Assembly: GCA_024138025.1 (NCBI GenBank)
Contig: JAMXBD010000573.1
Location: forward strand, 124,001 to 188,000
DNA length: 64,000 nucleotides
Direction: 5' to 3'
Source of the DNA: Combretum micranthum
Lineage: Eukaryota; Streptophyta; Magnoliopsida; Myrtales; Combretaceae
Shown here: piece by piece, positions 54,401 through 64,000 of the stretch
How the letters are laid out: each line of letters opens with the position of its first letter
Position numbering within the stretch: the stretch's first letter is position 1
Translations under genes and position numbers: made by a program
Notes under the pieces: model-generated
Told to the model about the DNA's origin: nothing
Databases searched by the model: none
What the model saw: only the letters and a program-made list of their open reading frames with translations

Positions 54401-57400
54401 TTCATAATTTCAATTCCTTACCATTTATAAATTTATAGAGGAAAAAAAAAAGCACCAAAATGGGAGAAAGGCCAAGTGGGTAATACACCTGACACATAAT
54501 ATATACATGAAGGGTAAGGGATGGATTATGCTATCCTCAAAAAGCTATGCCCTCTTTGTTCTCACCGATTAATATTTATCATGTTATGAAGTAATAAAAT
54601 TTTTAAAATAAAATAAATAAGAATTATCAGTTTAGATATCAATCATTGTTTGGCATATAATCGTATTTATAACTCACGAATAGTAGTTATTTTAAAAATT
54701 ATTCATTATTCTTTTTATATGTCAAAGTATAATTAATAATTACCTACCATACATATATATATAAGTTGTGGGTATTATTGCTGGTGAATATTTTCCCCCA
54801 AAATGGAGAGGAGTTGTTTCCTTTGTAATCAGCATACTCTCCATTTGAAAAGTTTTCACTATCTTAAAAAAGAAAAAAATTAAAATAAAAGCTGTGGCTA
54901 ATAATTAAACCCATAAGAATAAATATTAGATATGCAGATAATGGTTTTCTCTATGCCTATATTTAAGCTTATTAAACGAAAAGAAAGGAGAAAAGGTTCC
55001 TTCACAGATCGATGTCAGCCGGAACTGGACCATGTGGAGATTAGGATCATGCATCTATTGACCATACCTTTCATATTTTAATAACTAACCACTAAAGTTC
55101 TAAAACTGTTGCTAATTATGAGTTTTAGAGTTTTAATTAATGATGACCTCGGAAAACATGCATATCCATTTGAATTTATTATATCGACAAAACTCGCTAA
55201 CGTTGTATTCTTGACACGAAATATATTATCAGGGAATGATAATCATCACTCTAACAGCACGGCTACCCCAACTCCATCCACCACCATGCACGGCGTTGCA
55301 GCAGCAAAGCAACCAATGTGGGGGGCCCTCCAAGGCACAACTGGGTGTTCTTATCATGGGGCTAGGAGTCCTCTCGGTCGGCACAGCCGGAATACGGCCA
55401 TGCAGCATCCCTTTCGGTGTAGATCAATTCGACCCCACCACGGATGAAGGAAGGAAAGGCATAAACAGTTTCTACAATTGGTTTTACACCACGTTCACTG
55501 TGGTCATACTCATCACTCTAACAGTAGTGGTCTATATTCAGGACTCTGTCAGCTGGGTTTGGGGATTTGGAATTCCTGCGATTTGCATGGGATTTTCCAT
55601 TATCCTATTCCTTGTCGGGACTAGGATTTATGTCCATGTGAATCCTACGGGTAGTATATTCACAGGTATTGTTCAAGTGTTGGTTGCTGCTTACCGCAAA
55701 CGCCGGATTGAGATTTCGGCAAACGCCGAGGCCGCGAAGGGAGTGAGTTATCATGATCCTCCGCTGAAGGAGATGGCATTCACAAAGTTACCTCTATCCG
55801 ATGAATTCAGGTTAGTTCAAAATAGTAAATAACACACCCTATGATGCGTATGGCTTAAATGACTAATAAGAAAGCGTCAGTATCAAACTTGGTAGATATG
55901 GTTTGTATAAAAATTTAATTTCTGATCTAAATATTGAAATGATAATTTAACATTTAATCAAATTTTTTAGAGATATTTTCATATATTCTTAATACAATTT
56001 ACTTTGTTTGTTGATTTGAAAAAGACAATATATGATTAAATTTTTATAATTTCTTCTTATCCTATTTAGCAATGGTAAGCTGCTACTTTTATGTTAAGAG
56101 AAAGAGATAAATGGTATTAGTAAAGTAGTATAAATAACCACGAAATGTTTGAATAGATTTTAAAGTGACTATTCTAATGTTGAGGTACCAAATTAAAATT
56201 TTTAAGTAAAGTTTAGGTATCAAATTTGATATTTTCCTTAAAATTAACTTATAGCCAAATAAATAGATTTACTTTCGTAAGCGGTTTACTTATATATTCT
56301 CTTTTATACACTAAATAAAAATACTAAAGGTATTAAAAATGAGCTTCCCATTTTAATACAATAGATAATAGTATTTAATAAAATAGATAGTTATCCCTTT
56401 GTCAATAATCATGCAGTCTGGTGGCATCCAGTTCTAGCCTTTTGTTAAGATATCGAGTTCGATTCTCCAAGATTGTATTGGTTTTTAGTAGTTATAACCA
56501 ATGAAAAAAAAAATTATCCCTTTTAAAACATCAGAAGATAAACTAAAACATGGAGGTAGATGCATAGAATTAGATTCGTGTAGAATTTAATACATGAGAC
56601 CACAGATTCATGCTATATTTAATTAATTAATATTTCATCTAACTTGTTTTAATGCTGCGGGATTACACCTACTCGAGTTTATTTTAAACTTCTTATATAT
56701 GGGGTTACCAACAATAATTTATACAAGAAATTAATACTTTCATTATTGTGGATGGTTGAATAATTAATTAATAATTTCGCTTAATTTGTATATAGTACCT
56801 AGGACTATAATAGACATTAGGTCACAATAAAATGTCTAGGACATTGTGGGCCTCCGGCTGAATATTTGGCCTTTAATTGACAATTGACAAACATAACTGC
56901 TCAAATTTACTGGCATTTCATTCAATGAAGCAAAATCTATAATCTAAACTTGGTTTTTTTTTTCCTAAAATTGAATTTTGATAGTGTTAATTTTATGTAT
57001 CATGCCACATGCCTGATTGAAATTTCGGTTAATAGATCGTATGCTGAAGTTCAAAATTGCTAAATATTGCATTCAATCAATTTTTCTATATGTCGATTTT
57101 ACTACAAATTACTTTTTAAAAAGACGTAAAAAATATTTATCTGCCGAAAAGTATAAATGCAAATAATATGATTTGAGAAATAAATTTGATTTAAAAAAAG
57201 AACTTATTAAATATATTTTATAGTATCTTTAAATTTCAATGGTGAAATTAAAGGGAGGGGGGGCAACCTCATATCCTTCTCTTTTTCTTATAAATTAATT
57301 TGTGCATATAGTATCATGGGCATATCTCTTAGTATTTAATAATTCAATCTGATTATCACATTTTGGCAGGTTCCTAAATAAAGCTGCCATCATCATAGAT

Positions 57401-58256
57401 CATGATGAGCTAAACACAGATGGTTCACCCAAAGATCAATGGAGTCTATGCAGTGTGCAACAAGTAGAAGAAGTCAAATGCCTTATCAAAGTTGTACCAA
57501 TATGGGCATCTGGGATAATTGCCTTCCTTGCCTTGGCTCAACAAGGAACAATTACAATATCACAAGCCTTGAAAATGGATCGACATATAGGACCCCATTT
57601 TCAAATCCCTGCAGGTTCTATCTCAGTGATATCCATGATCACAATTGGTCTATGGCTACCATTCTACGACCGCATCCTCGTACCTAAACTAAGGAAAATT
57701 ACCAAACACGAAGGTGGGATCACATTACTTCAAAGAATCGGAATAGGGATCGTATTTTCAGTCCTATCGATGGTGGCTGCGGGATTTATTGAAAGGTACC
57801 GAAGAACTCTGGCTATCTCTCACCCTCAACCGCTAGGTTGCACCGATATCGGTCCTATGGCTAGCTCCTCAGCTGATTCTAATGGGATTTTTTGAGGCAT
57901 TCAATATAATTGGTCAAATAGAGTTCTACAACAAGGAATTTCCATATAATATGAGGAGTATTGCCAATTCTTTGTTCTTTTGCTCCTTTGGTGGTTCTAG
58001 TTATGTTAGTAGTCTAGTGATTACTGTCGTACACAAAGTTACTAAGACCCACCACCACCCGGATTGGTTGACCAATGATATTAATGCTGGAAGATTGGAC
58101 TACTTCTATTTTCTTTTGGCAGGGATGGGGCTGGTGAACCTTTTCTATTTTCTCTGGATTGCTCGTAGATATCGTTACAAGGAGGAGAATGTAGAACTAG
58201 ACAAGACAGACTGTATTGATGTGGAGCTAAATAGGATTGAAAAAGTTGGGAAATGA
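51235..58256 (+). CDS. NPF (NRT1/PTR) family transporter, NPF2 type, four exons, two frame breaks
   Basis: Member of the plant NITRATE TRANSPORTER 1/PEPTIDE TRANSPORTER family: a proton-coupled carrier with 12 membrane segments, expected at the plasma membrane and moving nitrate or, in some NPF2 members, glucosinolate-like compounds. Exons: 51235-51430, 52842-53058, 55233-55810, 57370-58256, about 626 codons, the usual length. Visible are the KKPGGWKAMPYILG lead-in, the ExxER proton-coupling motif (NETFERLATFG), GIRPCSIPFGVDQFD, ALKMDRHIGPHFQIPAGS and the C-terminal LDYFYFLLAGMGLVNLFYF. The pattern is closest to the NRT1.6/1.7 clade (NPF2.12/2.13). One base seems missing near 52924 and one extra (or two missing) near 57842, so the gene is a pseudogene unless these are sequence errors. 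Confidence 0.85.
52842..53058 (+). CDS. NPF exon 2, with apparent 1-bp deletion
   Basis: Begins after ACAG and ends at CTG|GTAAGA. It encodes NETFERLATFGLQANFMVYL and then, after a -1 shift at CACATGACCAGGTGG (near 52924), VVAANVINIWTGVTNFAPLF. Adding back one base before AGG would keep the frame. The frames starting at 52829 and 52927 are its two halves. Confidence 0.82.
55233..55810 (+). CDS. NPF exon 3
   Basis: Begins after ATCAG and ends TTCAG|GTTAGT. Open throughout, covering the membrane segments around GVLIMGLGVLSVGTAGIRPC and TVVILITLTVVVYIQDSVSW and the start of the large central loop. The overlapping frame 55109-55447 is a shadow. Confidence 0.88.
56401..56513 (+). mobile_element. 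tRNA-derived SINE in NPF intron 3
   Basis: The perfect 10-bp repeat TTATCCCTTT flanks it (56391-56400 and 56514-56523). The insert has a B-box-like GAGTTCGATTC, an upstream TGGTGGCATCCAGT that could be an A box, and an A-rich 3' tail (AATGAAAAAAAAAA). Length is about 113 bp. Confidence 0.7.
57370..58256 (+). CDS. NPF exon 4, with apparent frameshift
   Basis: Begins after GGCAG. Open to about 57840 (WSLCSVQQVEEVKCLIKVVP onward), then the homologous frame moves by one base and resumes with VLWLAPQLILMGFFEAFN. It ends at TGA 58254-58256. In the original frame a stop occurs at 57893. Confidence 0.85.
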
Positions 58257-60393
58257 GATGTAATTATAGCTACTTTTCTAAGCTTATGTAACGTGTTAAA
58301 CAGATATATAGAACGATGCTACCTAAACAAAGATTTATGAAGTATACCCAAGCTATCTTTTTGCTCTACTTTATTATTCTGATCAGATATCACTTTATCA
58401 TAATAATTCACTTCATGAATAGTTATTGATGATTATGGTTAGAATTCATATAACCTCTTAACCTTACTTTGCTAAGGATTTGAATATGATTTTATTCATA
58501 AGAGATAAATATAAGTAGATGATAGAGAAGATAAAGTATAAGATTTAACATGATAAGTCTCAAACAATAAGGGTGAAAAACCATGACTAAACAAGAAAGA
58601 CAAGACAAATATTATTTCTTTATTTTTTCAAATAGAAATTGAAAAAAATATGGCATAATTGTTATTGAATAAGATTTGCTATATTTTAAAATGAACTAGA
58701 TTGGATCTCACTTTAAACTCATAATTCTGATATCAAATGATAGAGAATGGAAATCTCAAAACACTAAAATTAGGCTATAGGAGATGGATGGATGCAAATT
58801 AAATGAAATTTTCAATCAAGAACAAAAGATATAAGAGATATTTAACTCACTGACTACGAACAATTATGAAGAGCCTATTCGTATAAAATATATGAAAGAC
58901 TCCATCTATTGATTATATCAAGATTCTTGTTTTAGGAAAAACCTCAGCTCACTAACTATAAAGAGTTGGAAAACTTGGTGTATATTCGAATCGTAGAACA
59001 TAAATCTTTTGGCTTTAAGAACAAATGCAAATAATCACTCAATAAACTTTCATATTCTTTAGTCCCTTAATTGTTTATTACAATCATGGCTAATTTATAG
59101 GCATGTATAAAATAAAATCCAAACAAAAATTACATAATAGTAATTAAATGAAATCTTATAGATTAGAAAATATGGAAACATTATAAAATCTTAATTATAA
59201 TAGTAATTCGTAGAAAAAGGGAAATAAAGAAAATCGCAACGGAAGCATATTCATATATGTAAATTAGTTAGGTTATAGAAAAATCCTATCATAATCTTTC
59301 AAATGCTAAAGATTGTATTATTCCCATCCCATATGCTTAAGAAAAAACCAAGCCATCAGTCCTTTTCGGTAGAAGGTGATAACACGTTTTAAACGAATAA
59401 GCAGTAGCATGTGATGGAGTCATAACACAATAATCTACAACTTGAATCCAATGAATTTCTTAAATGGTATGGTTCTAATAAAAAAACATTATCCTACGAA
59501 CTTGGCTTCTTCATCTATTAACTTATATGTAAAATTCAAGCCCATTTTCCATGAATTTGACCAAATTATTAGTGATTTTTAGTACAAAGTTGAAGCATTG
59601 AAACATTGTCTAAAGAAAGTAGGATAACGACTTATTTTAAGTATTCCAATTGAAAGGACCCTAGTTCTTGTACTCATCCTTTTAAAATCAGGCAATAGAT
59701 GGATGGATGCAGACCTTAGCTCATTAGATATGTGTATTTTCAAAAAGAACACTGTGACTCATTATAAAATATATTAGTTTTTAATTTACACATAACGTGC
59801 ATACTTAAAAGTCTATAATAGATGAATTTAAAAAGCGTTGCCCATCAATAATTGAATGGTGGGCTTTATTTAAAAGCTTCTTCTTCTGTTTTTTTTTTTT
59901 TTTAATCTAATTCATAAGAGTTTATAATATGTAATTAATTAGTATATTAATCCTTATAATTATAACATGAACCACCCATCAACAATGGACTTGTTGAGTC
60001 CATCGGACGTTTTTGAAACCACAAACATGGGCCGATGGTAATTCCAAAATCAACAGGCTAGTTCTAGACTAGTTTTCTATTTGGAATCGGCTCTTGTTCA
60101 TATCTAATTACTCCTAACACTACATTTCAACCAGCCAAAGCGGCAGCAAAACATCAAACATTATTTCCATCAATTGATCCCACCTTCAATTCAACATCTT
60201 TTCAACTTTCATAAGAATAGTTGTCAACAAATTAGTACAAAATTTTAATTGATATGGCTTTAATAAGAAGATCTCACGTTCCTGTTTCAATCCCTTTTAG
60301 ATATTATAAGCCCTTTTTCCACAAATTATAGAAAAATTATTGTGAGTCTAGTACAGATATAATGCATTGAAACATTAATTGGAAAAAACAAAT
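58257..60393. other. Intergenic downstream of the NPF gene
   Basis: No gene seen. Contains the dispersed repeat copy at 59790-59965, a T-run near 59890 and possible transposon ends around 60000-60100 rich in TAGTTC and GGCCGATGG strings. Confidence 0.5.
59790..59965. repeat. Dispersed repeat, copy 2
   Basis: Partner of 11740-11900 in the same orientation, with a T-rich insertion near 59890. Confidence 0.45.
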
Positions 60394-60410
60394 AAGAGAG
60401 AGAGAGAGAG
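60394..60410. repeat. (GA)n microsatellite
   Basis: About eight GA units. Confidence 0.85.
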
Positions 60411-60847
60411 TCAGATAATGACAATACTGCTGTCCTTGGTCAACAAAGGGACCATGGTCCTTGTGACCTTCTCCTCATCCTAAGGTTTAATAATTTATAT
60501 GCAATTCACAATTTTTGTGCAATGTTCTCTTTTCGAAAACTCGTTCCCCTAATTTGTTGATGTTCATATTGATGTGGAAGTCCATGGAACGACTCGGAAA
60601 TAGCAGCCGCCAAATTAGATATAAAGAAAATAAAGTCAATGATAATACAGTAGTTAATTTGTTTCTCTTTAGATACTCTTTTAATGGTATCTTTTGATTT
60701 ACATATAAAGGGCGAAAAATAATTAAATGCTTTGTAATCAATTATTAAGTTTCTTTCTTTTAAAACAGCTTAATAAACCCCAGTTGCCTTTTTACTTACC
60801 CCAAATCTACATCTAGGGATTCTTATCTTTTTTTTTTTTTTATAATG

Positions 60848-61118
60848 CTATAAATGGTATCTAAACTTTGATAAAATATTCAATTAAATACCTAAACTTT
60901 AAAAATAATCAATTTTAATATTAAACTTTACAATTGATCAATTTATTACTTGAAATATTTTAAAATTAATTAATTTAGTACTTGAAAGAACTTGATGGAA
61001 AGTTCTTTCAGATATTAAATTTGTCATTTCAACGTTTAGAAACTAAATTGATCGATTTCAAACTTCAGATATCTAATTGTGTATTTTATCAAAATTCAGG
61101 TACTATTTGTGATATTAA
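60848..61118. repeat. Foldback MITE-like repeat
   Basis: ATAAATGGTATCTAAACTTT at the left mirrors ACAAATAGTACCTGAATTTT read from the right on the other strand, continuing for about 110 bp per arm (shared GATAAAATA, CAATTA and GATCAATTTA blocks). The loop lies near 60985-61010. The + strand frame 60982-61179 is not a gene. Confidence 0.55.
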
Positions 61119-62129
61119 TCCTTTTTTTTTCTTCACATTATTTTCATTATTATATATTTTGTCAAAGTTCAAGTATTAAAAAAAAATTCATGTGTTTATT
61201 TTTTTTTTTCACTTTCTATTTTAGGCTGAAAAAAATAATGGTAGATAATCCCCGACTACCAATCTTTGGTAACTAGGAATGCAATACCATTACGATCCTA
61301 TTTTACTATGTGTTATACCCTTAATACTATGTTTGGTTGAATGGAATAGAATCAGTATTTCAGCTTTATTTATGTGGAATATATATTTCTTTGTTTGGTT
61401 TGCTAAAAAATTTATCAAAAAAATATCTATTCCATGTTATTCAGAATAGATAAGAAATTCTCATTCATTTCATTTTCGAGAGGAATGGCTATTTCTGATA
61501 AAAAAAAATGTTTTGTTTTAAAAATATCCATAATTATAAAATAAAAAAAATTGATATTCGTTTCAGCCTTATTCTATTTTAATAAATCAAATGTACTATT
61601 AATAAAATGTATTGTCCAACATCGGTAGAAAGATCATGTCCTATCTATTTTTTACTAGTCTTAGGCATTCATGTGAGATTATGAATTCCATTCATGACAT
61701 ATATTCAATTCAATTCACAAGTTGAATAGCTAACGATTTATAATCGAATACCTTCAAAACTAATTTCTCAAATAAAGTATATCAGGATACCTTCTCCAAT
61801 CATCCATTGCAATAGCGGCGAAGAAAAAAAGTAGGGTAGATTTTTCCATTGTTATCCTTTGTCCCGACGAAAATATGACTTCTTAGGATTGCTGTCTCCG
61901 AGCTATGCATCCAACTCTAATATATTACAATCATTTATTTGTCATTTTCTACTACCATCTCCATGAGCTGCACTGCACTGACATAAATGTAATTGTCTTT
62001 TTACTTTTGACCTAGTCACAATTGTCCCATTTTATTGTAAAATATTGCATTACGTGTATCACAATTTGACAGGATGGGACAGCACAGAGCTAGCATCTTT
62101 GAATAGTAAATTCGCGTGCTATATGACTA
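61119..62129. other. Intergenic, no gene seen
   Basis: AT-rich with long A and T runs. Nothing recognised beyond a few short direct repeats. Confidence 0.5.
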
Positions 62130-62896
62130 TATCGACCCGTAAACGGATGTGGACTGGTTGATGGTTCGGTCCCGATCTTTATTCCGATTCCGAAGCGCTA
62201 CATCCTTGCAGCACTGCCAGTTTTTGAGTTTTAACCCCTCCTTGGTTTAAAACCGGATAGAACTTGTGTTTCAATCGATTTTGATTAAAATAAAATGAAA
62301 ATTTGCAGAAAAAAATTTAAAAAATCAAATATATAATTATTTATATTTAAATTATTTTATATAAACAATACAAATTTATTATATATACAAAATATTTAAT
62401 ATGTTATAATTAATAAGATAACTTAAAATTATTTATGGTTTGATTTATATGGACTTTTTTTTAAAGCAAAAATTTATTCTTAATAATAATATGAGACTAC
62501 ATTTTATCTTGTAATTTTCTTTTTGCACCTCTAGAGTCCTTTATAATTTCATATTACTAACGCTAGTTAGATTTTTATATAAATAAATGTATATCCTAAA
62601 TAAATTTTTAGAAAAGTAAGTTAAATATTTTAATACTTCTAGACTCAATTATTATTTTGAATTAAAAATTTATTATATTTAAAACTAAATTTTTTTTTTT
62701 TTTAATATTAGATTTTAAAATATTAAAAAAAATGAAGTTTGGTTGTTCCGCTGTTCTAGAACGGATTAGGAATGGCTGATTATGTAGAACCAAAACTGAA
62801 ACAACGTTTTCATTTTCGGTCTTTCAATTTTAAGACAAAAATCCGGTGATCCCAGCTCCAATTCGATCCGGTTTCAGAACCATACTATGTCAAACT
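62130..62896. mobile_element. Non-autonomous DNA transposon, hAT-style, copy 2
   Basis: Same family as 6384-7079. Shared internal blocks include ATATAATTATT, AATATGTTAT, AATATGAGACTA and the CTCTAGAGT region, in the same order, with AACCGG/CCGGTTT strings at the ends. More diverged at its left end, so borders are approximate. Confidence 0.45.
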
Positions 62897-62904
62897 ACAT
62901 GTGT

Positions 62905-63006
62905 GTTTATGTCATGGGCTTTCTGGGCAGATTAACATTCACGTAGTCTGTTAAGGTTTATGTCATGGGCTTTCTGGGCAGATCAAAATTCACGAGGTCT
63001 GTTAAG
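62905..63006. repeat. 51-bp tandem duplication
   Basis: The unit beginning GTTTATGTCATGGGCTTTC and ending GTCTGTTAAG occurs twice (62905-62955, 62956-63006) with a few differences. It directly precedes the pararetrovirus-like segment. Confidence 0.85.
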
Positions 63007-63029
63007 GTTCTATTATACGAGAAGTTCAA

Positions 63030-64000
63030 GCTTTGTATTCAATGAAGGTTCCAATACTTGGAGCATTCCAAATTATTTCTAGGAAGTCTAAAGAGGTAGA
63101 TGGATGCAGCTAATCCCGACAATTCATTAACACATACTTTTTCTACATAAAGAAACAAATTAACTACTATAAATGTAAAGGGGAAAGGGATCAGAAACCA
63201 AGTAGGAGTAAATATAAAATTATTAAGTAAAACAAGTGTTAATAAATTAAAAAAAGAAGAACAATGTCTATTACCTTTAGGTATGATTTTAATCGGAGTA
63301 AAAGGTTTAGTAAGAAAAGAACCCAGAGTAAAGTTTTTAGTAATGATATTAGACAAATCATGGCAAAACGACATTAGAAAAGCAATTAGGAACAATAAAA
63401 ATAGATTTGAATGAAAATAAGGGAATATTTTATTATGTTCCAAATTATGTGATAAGCTTAAATAATGTAAAGAATTTAGAAATAGGACTACAAAATAAAG
63501 AATATGGAGATCATATAGGAGAAAACTAATCAATATAGGATTTATAGGAAGAGTAAAAATTATAGTAATACATAGTATAAGTTAAATAAGGATGGAATAA
63601 TACAAGAAATAGCAAGTTTAGGAATTAGGTTTATTAGTCCAACAAAGATGGGAACAAAAGAGTTAGAAGGAGTAGAATGGGAGATATCAAAACACATGGA
63701 AGGAAATGGAAATGCTAGCAGAATACTAGAAGAAAGTTTAATATACAGAAATCTAAATGGCATATACAACATAAGATTCTTAGACTATAAAGACAAAATA
63801 TTAGAAGATTTAGAAGATAATAAATAAATTGATAATGAAGAAATACATAAAGAAAAAATGTTAGATTTAAGTGGACATAGACCAAGATTTTGGCGAATAA
63901 CAAAAATCCAAGGAATGGAAGATTTTTAATAAAAGATTGGGAGAATCATGAAGAGGCAATAGAACAATTAAGAAAAGAAGAATATTTAGATAAGGATGAA
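63030..64000 (+). pseudogene. Endogenous pararetrovirus-like segment (Caulimoviridae movement-protein region), broken
   Basis: On the + strand, pieces in different frames follow the order expected for the 30K-type movement protein of plant pararetroviruses. A piece with LPLGMILIGVKGL (about 63270-63310) is followed, after a stop at 63412, by a second-frame piece with FYYVPNYVISLN (about 63430-63465), then two further pieces up to a stop near 63826. Later sequence to the window end is open only in short stretches. A-rich codon use differs from the NPF gene. The long - strand frames (63039-63533, 63560-63772) are antisense mirrors. A different A-rich retroelement cannot be excluded. Dead in this form. 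Confidence 0.5.

Noticed and set aside
55109..55447. 112-codon frame overlapping NPF exon 3
   Set aside because: It is in a different frame from the family-matching translation and crosses the intron-exon border.
63039..63533. Long - strand open frame (164 codons), hydrophobic
   Set aside because: It is the antisense of A-rich virus-like sequence on the + strand. Poly-Leu/Phe/Ser composition is what the complement of Lys/Asn/Glu-rich coding gives, and no domain is visible.

Overview
The window is plant nuclear DNA, most likely from a eudicot. It is AT-rich and intron-containing. It holds plant-type LTR retrotransposons of the copia, Tekay chromovirus and Tat lineages, a Cassandra-type TRIM, hAT, Mutator and CACTA debris, and one multi-exon membrane-transporter gene. 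I cannot fix the species from sequence alone.

Layout. 1-12.2 kb has no convincing gene. It carries small transposons, foldback repeats, microsatellites, a retroposed sequence with a 12-bp target duplication (2867-3276), a three-copy ~190-bp tandem repeat (7261-7796) and a Mutator-like element with long inverted ends (10746-11707). 12.2-15.1 kb holds LTR pieces and the 5' half of a dead Ty1/copia element, cut off inside integrase. 15.1-24.3 kb is a dead Ty3/gypsy chromovirus (Tekay-like) on the + strand. Its 5' LTR starts abruptly at the copia breakpoint.

25.4-46.7 kb is a three-deep nest. The outer layer is a decayed Tat/Retand-like element (+). Inside it is a Cassandra-type TRIM (-), whose LTRs carry a 5S rRNA-like segment. 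Inside one Cassandra LTR is a 15-kb Tat element (-) with two RNase H domains, a long 3' region with a 42-bp minisatellite, and a tRNA-like sequence in its leader. 46.7-51 kb holds repeats that also flank this nest, a CACTA terminus and a short hAT element.

51.2-58.3 kb is the only host gene I can support: a four-exon NPF (NRT1/PTR) transporter on the + strand, closest in pattern to the NPF2 NRT1.6/1.7-type clade. All three introns have GT-AG borders, but the reading frame is broken in exon 2 and exon 4, so it is a pseudogene or the assembly has two small indels. A SINE sits in its third intron. 58.3-63 kb is intergenic repeats. 63.0-64.0 kb, running off the end, is a broken stretch resembling a movement-protein region of an endogenous pararetrovirus (Caulimoviridae).

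I found no clearly new gene system. The strongest observations are the 5S-bearing Cassandra element, the nesting order it records, and the tandem arrays inside the Tat element.
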